This document shows, one piece after another, positions 7,601-14,674 of a DNA stretch of 32,883 nt. Below the pieces are notes generated by a model. It did no database searches and was not told the origin of the DNA. It saw only the letters and a program-made list of their open reading frames with translations. Position 1 is the stretch's first letter. Each line of letters begins with the position of its first letter. A program made the translations under genes and the position numbers. The stretch comes from Actinomycetota bacterium (GTDB taxonomy: Bacteria; Actinomycetota; Acidimicrobiia; Acidimicrobiales; Acidimicrobilacustridaceae), in assembly GCA_026393455.1 (NCBI GenBank), contig JAPLAE010000006.1:1-32883 (forward strand), given 5' to 3'.

Positions 7601-8353
7601 CTACGCAGTAGCCAGTACGCCGCCGTCGACAATGATCGATTGTCCAGTGATGAATGAAGCTTTATCGCTGAGAAGGAAGGCTGCTGGTTCGCCAATTTCG
7701 GACGGTTGGCCGATTCGCTTGAGGACAGAACTTTCTTCGAAACGCTGGCGAACTCCAGGCATATTCAACGTGATTCCCAGCATCGCCGTTTCAATGAAGC
7801 CGGGGCAGATCGCATTGACACGGATGCCGTCGGGACCGAGCCGATCAGCCATCGATCGGACGGCGCCGAGCATTCCTGCTTTTGACGCGCAATAGGCGGG
7901 GATTGAGGCGTTGCCGACCCAACCCTCGATGGAGGCAATGCCGACGACAGCTGCGCCTTCGGCAGCGACAAGGTCTGCATGCATTGCCTGGACGAGCATG
8001 GGGAACGCTCGCAGATTGACATTGAGGACGAAATCCCAGCCCTCGTCGTCGAGGTCGCCGATGCTCTGCCTTCGAACAGTGCCGGCAGCGTGGACAAGTG
8101 CGCCGATTGGTCCGACAACCTTGCGACTCGCATCGACAGCGGCGGTGAGCTCGTCGGTTTTCGTGACGTCGATGCCAAGCCCGAACGTCGCGACGCCGTG
8201 AACGTTTGCGATCTCTTGCGCCGCTGCGATCGCGCCGTCTGCGTTGAGATCCCACACTGCGACAGCTCGGCCTTGTGCGGCAACCGCTTCGGCTGATGCG
8301 CGGCCGATACCTGACGCGCCGCCGGTAACGATGACTGCAGAGGTGGGGCTCAT
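7601..8353 (-). CDS. Short-chain dehydrogenase/reductase (SDR)
   Basis: A 250-residue classical SDR. It has the cofactor motif TGGASGIG (10-17) and an acidic residue after strand 2 (D35 in VWDLN), which predicts NAD preference. It also has HAAG (88-91), NVNL near residue 111, and the catalytic set S141, Y154 and K158 (YCASK). The C-terminal ITGQSIIVDGG is standard. ATG 8353 has AAAGGA upstream. It lies 22 bases downstream of the PadR gene on the same strand, so that regulator may control it. The substrate is unknown; 3-oxoacyl or secondary-alcohol oxidation is typical. Confidence 0.9.
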   Translation of the reverse strand: MSPTSAVIVTGGASGIGRASAEAVAAQGRAVAVWDLNADGAIAAAQEIANVHGVATFGLGIDVTKTDELTAAVDASRKVVGPIGALVHAAGTVRRQSIGDLDDEGWDFVLNVNLRAFPMLVQAMHADLVAAEGAAVVGIASIEGWVGNASIPAYCASKAGMLGAVRSMADRLGPDGIRVNAICPGFIETAMLGITLNMPGVRQRFEESSVLKRIGQPSEIGEPAAFLLSDKASFITGQSIIVDGGVLATA

Positions 8354-8375
8354 GGTTGTCCTTTGAGGTTGAAAG

Positions 8376-8972
8376 TTAGCGCTTCTGGGCAAGTCGATCA
8401 AGGTCGATGAGCATTGCATCGGTGAGTTCGATTTCACTTTCGATACGACGAACTGCCCACGATGCGACAAGTGCCGGATACGCCCAGTCAGGCTGGGCAT
8501 CGGCTTGGGTGCTCGAGTCCTTCGCCGCGACTAAATCTTCGAGGAGGCGAAAGCGGTGATCGAGGATCTGTTCGCGGAGTCGGTCGGGTTCCGCTAGGTG
8601 GCTGAGCCAAACCCGCAGAAGGACTCCGTGTTTGAGGACGGTGGCCTCTGCGTCAGCGTTTGCCTGCCAATTTTGAAGCGCAGTCACGCCCGTTTCGGTG
8701 ATCGTGTAGACGGTTTTTTCTCTGACGTCATCGCGAGCAATCGTCCGGCTGGTCACGAGCCCGAATTCTTCAAGACGCCGAAGCTCGGTGTAGATCTGGC
8801 TTGTTGCGGGACTCCAATAGAAGAAATGGAGGATCGCGTCGGACCAATTTTTGATGTCATAGCCAGTGAGTTCACGACCAAAACTGAGGATTCCAAGCAC
8901 AGCCCACGCCGTTGCAGGAATTTTTGGAACGACAACGTCGACATTTTTTAGATCAGCATTCCCCCCGGACAT
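8376..8972 (-). CDS. PadR-family transcriptional regulator
   Basis: A 198-residue PadR-type repressor. The winged-helix domain spans about residues 20-95, with the family signatures AVLGILSFGRELTGYDI and SQIYTELRRLEEFGLVTSR. The C-terminal half is helical and acidic, as in PadR dimerisation domains. PadR proteins usually sense phenolic acids, drugs or metabolites and repress nearby genes. Here the likely target is its own operon with the downstream SDR. The start is uncertain: ATG 8972 has GGAGG only one base away, which is too close for a normal ribosome binding site, but I found no better in-frame start. A 48-base gap follows the amidase gene upstream. Confidence 0.88.
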   Translation of the reverse strand: MSGGNADLKNVDVVVPKIPATAWAVLGILSFGRELTGYDIKNWSDAILHFFYWSPATSQIYTELRRLEEFGLVTSRTIARDDVREKTVYTITETGVTALQNWQANADAEATVLKHGVLLRVWLSHLAEPDRLREQILDHRFRLLEDLVAAKDSSTQADAQPDWAYPALVASWAVRRIESEIELTDAMLIDLDRLAQKR

Positions 8973-9020
8973 GCCTCCGGTTCTATCACGGGAATGATGA
9001 ATTTGGCTCCCGCTCCTTTG

Positions 9021-10466
9021 TCAGCGTTTGCTTGGAGGTGGCCACGGAGCGATTGTCGGCCATGGCGACTCGCGCTCGATCTGAGCGGCAAGTTGCAGCA
9101 GCATCGCTTCCGAGCAATGACGACCCACAATTTGCACGCCAACAGGTAGTCCATTGGCGTCGAATCCGGCCGGGATCGATGCAGCGGGCTGGCCGGTGAC
9201 GTTGAACACTGCAGTGAGTTCAGAGAATCGACCGGCGTGGGCGAACACCGAATCAATATTGGTTGTGTCGATCACCCCGAGTTCAGGAACAGGCACTGGC
9301 AGTGTCGACGTAAGCCAAACATCGTGGGTGTCGTAAAAACGAGCAACGTCACGACTGACAATTTCGATTTGCTGGAGTGCTTCAACAAGACGGAGTGGAC
9401 TTATTGCGAGCATTCGGTCGTGGAGGAAACGCGTGAACGGTTCGATGTCGTCGTCTCGGATCTCGCGGCCAAGTTCGGCGAGTCGGTCCTCGACAGTTTT
9501 TGCTCCTGCAGCACCCATGACCATTGCGAGAGAATTCGCTGGCATCGCGTAGTCCCAAGTTGGTGAACCTTCGGTGACTTCGTGTCCGAGTGATTCGAGC
9601 ATCCGTGCGGTTCGAAGGATTGCTTCGACCGCTGCGGGATGGATCGTGTTTCCGTTAGGCGAGATTGTGCTGAAGCCGATGCGGAGGGTTGGAGCTTCCT
9701 GTTCGAGGGCAGCGAGGAATGATCCGGCCTCTGGCGCAGGTGGGGATGGGTAGGGGTCGCCGGCGAGTGGTCCTGAAATCGCATCGAGAATCGCTGCACT
9801 ATCCCGGACTGTTCTCGTGACGGCATGGCCAATGCCCATTGGATAGGAGAACGCTGCGGCAGCGGGCCAAGTTGGTGTGCGACCGCGGCTTGGTTTCAGC
9901 CCAAACAGGCCGCACTCAGATGCAGGAATTCGAATGGACCCACCGCCGTCGTTGGCGTGGCCAGCAGTGACCATGCCGCCAATGACGGCTGCAGATGAAC
10001 CGCCCGATGAACCGCCCGTGGAATGGGACGTGCGCCAAGGGTTGTGGGCTGGTCCGAATAACACCGATTCGGTAACAGGAGCTTTTCCCATCTCTGGTGT
10101 GTTCGTGTTTCCAAGAATCAGAAGTCCGGCAGCGTTGAAACGTTTTGTGAGCTCGCTGTCGTTCGCAGCAATGACATCGGCGAATAACCGGCTTCCCTTT
10201 GTTGATGGAAGTCCAGCCACATCGCAGTTGAGGTCCTTCACGAGGAACGGAACACCAGCGATTGGTGATGTTGATGTGACACTCGTTGCTTCTGCGCGTG
10301 CCTCTTCATACCTCTTTGCAACGACCGCATTAAGAGTGGGATTACGTGATTCGATTCTTGCGATTGATGCTTCTACGAGTTCGCTGCTGCTGACGTCACC
10401 GGCTTTAACGAGAGCGGCGAGGCCGATGGTGTCGTTGTTGTCGAGAAGTTGTTCGATATCAGACAT
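9021..10466 (-). CDS. Amidase-signature family hydrolase
   Basis: A 481-residue amidase-signature enzyme with an intact Ser-cisSer-Lys triad: K77 (LVKDLN), S153 in the GGSSGGSSA loop, and the nucleophile S177 in GGGSIRIPAS. The C-terminal PAASIPAGFDANGLPVGVQ motif, next to the pocket, is also standard. These enzymes hydrolyse amides or small esters, or serve as GatA. The absence of gatB/gatC neighbours and the sequence style favour a stand-alone amidase. It starts 2 bases after the sulfotransferase stop, with GGAG in the end of that gene serving as ribosome binding site. The two are thus co-translated, and their substrates may be linked. Confidence 0.9.
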   Translation of the reverse strand: MSDIEQLLDNNDTIGLAALVKAGDVSSSELVEASIARIESRNPTLNAVVAKRYEEARAEATSVTSTSPIAGVPFLVKDLNCDVAGLPSTKGSRLFADVIAANDSELTKRFNAAGLLILGNTNTPEMGKAPVTESVLFGPAHNPWRTSHSTGGSSGGSSAAVIGGMVTAGHANDGGGSIRIPASECGLFGLKPSRGRTPTWPAAAAFSYPMGIGHAVTRTVRDSAAILDAISGPLAGDPYPSPPAPEAGSFLAALEQEAPTLRIGFSTISPNGNTIHPAAVEAILRTARMLESLGHEVTEGSPTWDYAMPANSLAMVMGAAGAKTVEDRLAELGREIRDDDIEPFTRFLHDRMLAISPLRLVEALQQIEIVSRDVARFYDTHDVWLTSTLPVPVPELGVIDTTNIDSVFAHAGRFSELTAVFNVTGQPAASIPAGFDANGLPVGVQIVGRHCSEAMLLQLAAQIERESPWPTIAPWPPPSKR

Positions 10467-10468
10467 AG

Positions 10469-11629
10469 CTACTCCAGGTATTCGGCATAACGGGTGAGGT
10501 AGGGCTGCACGCGCTCAGTGAGTGCATCGCGGTCAAGTCCCCATTCTTCTAACGAATAGGAATGCGATCCGAAACGATCCTTCTTGTGCTCCGTGCTGTG
10601 AGCGCGCATCGCTGACTCTGCTTCAGCAGAGAAATTCTCGCCGAGTTGGTCGTAGAGCGACGCAATTGTTGTTATGGGATCGCCTACGAGATCGCTGTAA
10701 GCGACATCAACAAACGCATCGCCGCGACCCGCAGCAATTTGTGCATCTCGGAATGCGTTTTGGTTGTCTAAGAGGCTGCCGACGACCTCGGGCCACGTTT
10801 CTCGGATGTAGTCCTGCCAGTCAGTGTCGGTGAATGTCCCAGCAAGAGAATGCACGAGGCTGCAAACCGAGGCGATGACGTTCACTGGATCTCGATGCGT
10901 AAGGACGAATCGTGCATCGGGGTAGACCGCGGCGATAGCGGACGGGTCGATGAGATGCACTGGTGACTTCAATTGCCACTGTCCGGGACATTGCGATTGC
11001 AGGACCTGCAGAACAGTTCGATGCCACTCGTAGGCCTGAGTGTGATCATTCGCTCGGATCCAGTCCATATACGACGGCAGATTGAACGTGGTGGAGAGAT
11101 GAAGACTTGAAAAGTGCTGACCAAGAACGGTTGCGCATTCAAGTGGCATGTCGGGCGGATCATGGTGGATCGCTTTGAACTCGGGATTAATCATTCCGAG
11201 CATGTCGGGCGCTTCCATGGCAGCGATGAATCGTGGGTCGGTGCGATAGGTCGCGGTGGTCGGAGGCGGTACCGATTGGCTGATTTCCCAACCGAGTAAC
11301 GAACGATTCGCTGGGTCGACGGAGAGGAGATGGCTGAGCGCTGTTGTGCCCGTTCGTGGCAAACCAATAAGGAAGATCGGGGATTCGACAGGCGAGGTCG
11401 ACAAGTCCGGGTGGGTGCGGTGCCACTCCACAACATTCAGGCGGTTGACCAAATTGCTGAGTGCCATTCCTTCGAGAGCGGCCGAACCGATCTCGGTCAG
11501 TTGACCCTCGTTCGCGCCGGAGTCCAGGAAGATCTCGAGACCGTCGCGAAATGAATCGTCACCGAAATCAGCGAGTCCTCCTGTGAGTTCGCTTGCTTGT
11601 GCAAGAAGTGGATCGACAGCAGTTGTCAT
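10469..11629 (-). CDS. PAPS-dependent sulfotransferase family protein
   Basis: A 386-residue sulfotransferase of the large actinobacterial group. The phosphosulfate-binding loop is GLPRTGTT (89-96), and the 3'-phosphate site is FVLTHRDPVNVIASVCSL, near residue 245. Both nucleotide-binding motifs are intact. Related mycobacterial proteins sulfate lipids and small molecules using 3'-phosphoadenylyl sulfate. It is the first gene of a minus-strand run (sulfotransferase, amidase, PadR, SDR) and is divergent from an SDR with an 84-base promoter region between them. A hairpin covers the region upstream of its start. The acceptor is unknown. Confidence 0.87.
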   Translation of the reverse strand: MTTAVDPLLAQASELTGGLADFGDDSFRDGLEIFLDSGANEGQLTEIGSAALEGMALSNLVNRLNVVEWHRTHPDLSTSPVESPIFLIGLPRTGTTALSHLLSVDPANRSLLGWEISQSVPPPTTATYRTDPRFIAAMEAPDMLGMINPEFKAIHHDPPDMPLECATVLGQHFSSLHLSTTFNLPSYMDWIRANDHTQAYEWHRTVLQVLQSQCPGQWQLKSPVHLIDPSAIAAVYPDARFVLTHRDPVNVIASVCSLVHSLAGTFTDTDWQDYIRETWPEVVGSLLDNQNAFRDAQIAAGRGDAFVDVAYSDLVGDPITTIASLYDQLGENFSAEAESAMRAHSTEHKKDRFGSHSYSLEEWGLDRDALTERVQPYLTRYAEYLE

Positions 11630-11635
11630 GTGGCC

Positions 11636-11650
11636 CCCCGGTCTCCGGGG
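11636..11650 (-). promoter_or_regulatory. Hairpin upstream of the sulfotransferase start
   Basis: A perfect 6-bp inverted repeat with a 3-base loop (CCCCGG-AGA-CCGGGG on the gene strand) ends 6 bases before the ATG at 11629. Its 3' arm contains the only G-rich, Shine-Dalgarno-like stretch. The structure could therefore limit ribosome access, or the DNA palindrome could be an operator. I see no further support for either. Confidence 0.35.
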
Positions 11651-11713
11651 AACGGTAGTCGGTGGGCTTCAGCGACACCGCCGCAGTCATGACGAGACTG
11701 CTAGAAACGACCC

Positions 11714-12496
11714 ATGACGACAGGATCACTCCTTGCGGGGACTCGCGCAGTCGTAGTGGGCGGTAGTAGCGGTATCGGCTTGGCGACGACGCGGTTACTT
11801 GCGGCTGATGGTTGCCGAGTCACGATTGCTGCTCGAGGCGAAGAGCGCATGACTTCGGTGGTCGCGTTACTCGCGGACGAGGGATTGTCGGTTGCGTGGG
11901 TCGCATGCGACACGATGGTCGAGGAAGATATTGCCCGTGCTGTTGATGTGGCCAGTGAAGGCGAGCGACTCGATATCGCTGTAACTGTGCCGGGTGGGGG
12001 AACGCCAATGAACGTCCTCGACTATGAATGCGACGCGTTCAGCGCTGAGGTCGATAAGAACGTGCGTCCGGTGTACATGTTGTTGCACTACGCCGCCCCG
12101 ATGATGACCAATGGCGGATCCTTTGTCGCGGTTTCTTCGACGGCGGCGGTGTTTTCCACTCGGGGTCTCGCTTCGTATCGCGCAGGTAAGGCCGCAGTCG
12201 ATGCCCTCGTCGACGTTGCTGCGGACGAACTTGGAGAGCGCAATATCCGCGTGAACTCGGTCCGACCGGGTCTGACACGAACCGACTCAACGAGTCGAAT
12301 GTTTGAAAGCCCCGAGCTTCTGTCCCGGTTCCTTGAGCAACAGGCGATCGACCGCGGTGGTGAGGCTGACGATATTGCCCATGCCATTCGGTATTTCGCT
12401 GGTCCCGAATCAAGCTGGGTGACCGGTCAACATCTCACGGTCGACGGGGGCCATACGCTTCGGGCGATGCCGGACATGCGTCCACCCCGGCCCTGA
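11714..12496 (+). CDS. Short-chain dehydrogenase/reductase (SDR)
   Basis: A 260-residue SDR with cofactor loop GGSSGIG (16-22). An Arg after strand 2 (AARG, R41) suggests NADP preference. The catalytic residues are S141/S142, Y155 and K159 (SYRAGK), and VTGQHLTVDGG is near the end. The NNAG-like motif is altered to VPGGG (92-96). The ATG at 11714 has no strong ribosome binding site. It is followed after 22 bases by an acyl-CoA carboxylase subunit gene, so the two are probably an operon acting on acyl-CoA or ketone intermediates. The substrate is not determinable. Confidence 0.88.
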   Translation: MTTGSLLAGTRAVVVGGSSGIGLATTRLLAADGCRVTIAARGEERMTSVVALLADEGLSVAWVACDTMVEEDIARAVDVASEGERLDIAVTVPGGGTPMNVLDYECDAFSAEVDKNVRPVYMLLHYAAPMMTNGGSFVAVSSTAAVFSTRGLASYRAGKAAVDALVDVAADELGERNIRVNSVRPGLTRTDSTSRMFESPELLSRFLEQQAIDRGGEADDIAHAIRYFAGPESSWVTGQHLTVDGGHTLRAMPDMRPPRP

Positions 12497-12518
12497 TCGA
12501 ACTGCAGCAGGAGAATCC

Positions 12519-14042
12519 GTGAGCGAAAGCGTCAAATCGAATCCATCTGAACTCCCCGGTGGGTGGGGCCCGGCCCTTGATGACCTCGCGCAACGTCGCG
12601 CCGTAGCGCGGGCGATGGGTGGCGAAGAACGACTCGCGAAGAAACACGCGAAAGGCCAACTCGATGCTCGTGCGCGCGTCGACTATCTCCTTGATCCAGG
12701 AACCTTCCGCGAGCTTGGAACGCTGGTGGGCGAGGTTCCGGGTGATGGCATCGTTGCGGGTGCTGGTCGCATTGATGGCCGACCTGTGATGATCGGCGCT
12801 GAGGACTTCACGGTGCTCGCGGGTTCGATCGGACCGGGCAGTTCGTCGAAGCGCTATCGCCTTGCAGAACTCGCATTAGCTGAACGTATTCCGCTCATCA
12901 TGTTGCTTGAAGGCGCTGGTCATCGTGGTGGTGGAGGCGGCGGGCGCGCGCCGACAGATCTGCTTATTCAGGCGCAGTGTTCCGGCAAGATCCCGGTGTT
13001 GAGCGCTGTTATGGGGCCGTCAGCAGGACATGGCGCGCTGATCGTCCCGATGTCTGATTTCAGCGTGATGACGCAGGACGCGGCAGTGTTTACTGCTGGT
13101 CCGCCGGTAGTTCGCGAGTCGCTTGGTGAAGACATAACCAAGGAAGACCTAGGTGGTCCCTCTGTTGCGATTCCAAGCGGGCTGATTCATAACGTTGCGC
13201 CCGACGATCAGACCGCTCTCGATATGTTGCGTGTCTATCTATCGTTCTTCCCATCGAGCGCGTGGAGTTTTGCCCCGCATCTCCCCGCCGAACAGAGCGA
13301 TGACCAAGGATTCCGCTCAACCGACGAACTTCTGTCGATCATTCCGAGCGATTCGCGGCGGGCCTATGACATGCGTGCAGTGCTTGACGTCGTCGTCGAC
13401 GATGGGTCCTGGTTTGAAGTGCAACCCAACTTTGGCCAGTCGATGATCTGCGGGCTCGCTCGCCTCGGTGGCGAATCGATTGCAGTGATCGCGAATCAGC
13501 CGACCGTGATGGCCGGCTCAATTGATGCAGCCGCTGCCGACAAGGCTGCACATTTCATCATGGTCGCCGATTCGTTCCATCTTCCGTTGGTGTTCCTCGC
13601 TGACAACCCAGGGATGTTGCCAGGAAGCGCGTCAGAACGCGATGGAGTTCTGCGCTCCGGCGCACGAATGTTCGCGGCGCAAACTCAGGCATCAAGTCCG
13701 AAGCTGCACCTCACGTTGCGCAAGGCTTACGGATTCGGATCGATGGTGATGTCACTCGTTGGCTTCGATCATCAGTCGGCAACGTTCGCCTATCCGGGCG
13801 CGACCTTGGGAGCGATGGGAGCGAACGCCATGAGTCGCGCGACAAACGCCGATGCTGATGAAGCGGCGATGCTGCGCGATGCGGAGTTACAGGCTTCATA
13901 TCGGTCGGCGGAGAACCTCGGATTTGATGAACTCATTGACCCTCGAGAGACCCGCGATGTCTTGCTCGATGCGCTGCAGCGGGCCATGTATCGCCGCCAA
14001 GCAACTCCAGAGCCGGTGTCGCGGACAGCGATAACGCCGTAG
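12519..14042 (+). CDS. Acyl-CoA carboxylase carboxyltransferase (beta) subunit
   Basis: A 507-residue member of the PccB/AccD-type carboxyltransferase family, which moves CO2 from carboxybiotin to an acyl-CoA. The C-terminal crotonase-like domain shows LADNPGMLPG (360-369), then ERDGVLRSGARM, then RKAYGFGSMVM (401-411) and YPGATLGAMG. In the N-terminal domain, the usual DSGGAR oxyanion segment reads LLEGAGHRGGGGGG (129-142), with six glycines in a row. In the C-domain, the usual AYGGAY reads AYGFGS. These changes suggest an unusual substrate or a divergent subfamily. GTG 12519 has AGGAG upstream. No biotin carboxylase gene is in the window, so its partner is encoded elsewhere. Confidence 0.85.
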   Translation: MSESVKSNPSELPGGWGPALDDLAQRRAVARAMGGEERLAKKHAKGQLDARARVDYLLDPGTFRELGTLVGEVPGDGIVAGAGRIDGRPVMIGAEDFTVLAGSIGPGSSSKRYRLAELALAERIPLIMLLEGAGHRGGGGGGRAPTDLLIQAQCSGKIPVLSAVMGPSAGHGALIVPMSDFSVMTQDAAVFTAGPPVVRESLGEDITKEDLGGPSVAIPSGLIHNVAPDDQTALDMLRVYLSFFPSSAWSFAPHLPAEQSDDQGFRSTDELLSIIPSDSRRAYDMRAVLDVVVDDGSWFEVQPNFGQSMICGLARLGGESIAVIANQPTVMAGSIDAAAADKAAHFIMVADSFHLPLVFLADNPGMLPGSASERDGVLRSGARMFAAQTQASSPKLHLTLRKAYGFGSMVMSLVGFDHQSATFAYPGATLGAMGANAMSRATNADADEAAMLRDAELQASYRSAENLGFDELIDPRETRDVLLDALQRAMYRRQATPEPVSRTAITP

Positions 14043-14111
14043 CTCAATAGCTGAACAAAAAATGTTCGAAGACCATCATCTGTAGATCTGCGAGCAGTAG
14101 TCTCTGGCGGT

Positions 14112-14130
14112 CGCGGGAGTCCGTCCCGCG
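14112..14130 (+). terminator. Stem-loop after the carboxyltransferase gene
   Basis: CGCGGGA-GTCCG-TCCCGCG forms a perfect 7-bp stem in the 126-base gap between the carboxyltransferase and the SHOCT gene. A second small stem, GTGTC (14140-14144) with GACAC (14151-14155), follows directly before the AGGAGG of the next gene. No T-run follows, so it could be either a factor-assisted terminator or a leader structure. Confidence 0.4.
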
Positions 14131-14168
14131 CGGTTCGACGTGTCAATTACGACACCCAGGAGGAAGCA

Positions 14169-14564
14169 ATGTTTGCAGCAAGCACGAATTGGGGCGTCGG
14201 TGAAGTTCTCATCACCATGCTCTATTTCACCTGCCTTTTCATCTGGATCTGGTTGGCGATCAGTGTCTTCATCGACATTTTCCGCAGCCGTGACATGGGC
14301 GGTCTCCATAAGGCCATTTGGGTTGTCGCCATCATCGCCTTCAATCTCCTTGGCGTCCTTGCCTACCTCATTGTTCGTGGCGGCAAGATGCACGAACACG
14401 AGATCGAAGCTGCAAAGGCACAAGAAGCAGCGATGCAGAACTACATCCGCAACGCAGCAGGCACCACGCCGGCCGACGAACTTCATCGTCTCGCCGACCT
14501 CAAGGATCGTGGCGTCATCGATCAGGCCGAATTCGACAAGCTGAAGGCCAAAGTCGTTAGCTGA
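14169..14564 (+). CDS. Two-TM membrane protein with C-terminal SHOCT domain
   Basis: A 131-residue membrane protein. Hydrophobic helices span about residues 13-37 and 48-70, in a PLDc_N-like arrangement (LHKAIWVVAIIAFNLLGVLAYL). A charged coiled stretch (75-90) follows, then a SHOCT domain (about 101-130) of the form LADLKDRGVIDQAEFDKLKAK. SHOCT is a short helical oligomerisation motif found on many actinobacterial membrane proteins of unknown function. The ribosome binding site AGGAGG lies 5 bases before ATG 14169, the strongest in the window, so expression may be high. It is a single gene flanked by stem-loops on both sides. Confidence 0.85.
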   Translation: MFAASTNWGVGEVLITMLYFTCLFIWIWLAISVFIDIFRSRDMGGLHKAIWVVAIIAFNLLGVLAYLIVRGGKMHEHEIEAAKAQEAAMQNYIRNAAGTTPADELHRLADLKDRGVIDQAEFDKLKAKVVS

Positions 14565-14602
14565 ATTCCTGGCAGCACCAAGGTGTTGCAATGGTGTTAG
14601 TC

Positions 14603-14630
14603 CCGGTGCCCCGCCTCGGCGGGGCACCGG
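14603..14630 (+). terminator. Strong GC-rich terminator hairpin
   Basis: A perfect 13-bp inverted repeat (CCGGTGCCCCGCC, then TC, then its complement) sits 38 bases after the SHOCT gene stop. It is the most stable simple hairpin I found in the window. It lacks a clear T-run downstream, which is common in high-GC actinobacteria. It should separate the SHOCT gene from the flavin oxidoreductase gene. Confidence 0.75.
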
Positions 14631-14674
14631 CGCGTCTCGAGACTTGTGTGAGGATTGGGTCATAGGATCTCTGG

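Noticed and set aside
9021-10466. Amidase as GatA of the tRNA amidotransferase
   Set aside because: No gatB or gatC beside it, and it is coupled to a sulfotransferase gene.
14036-14065. CCGTAGCTCAATAGC resembling a tRNA D-arm
   Set aside because: It straddles the carboxyltransferase stop codon and no matching anticodon or T arm follows.
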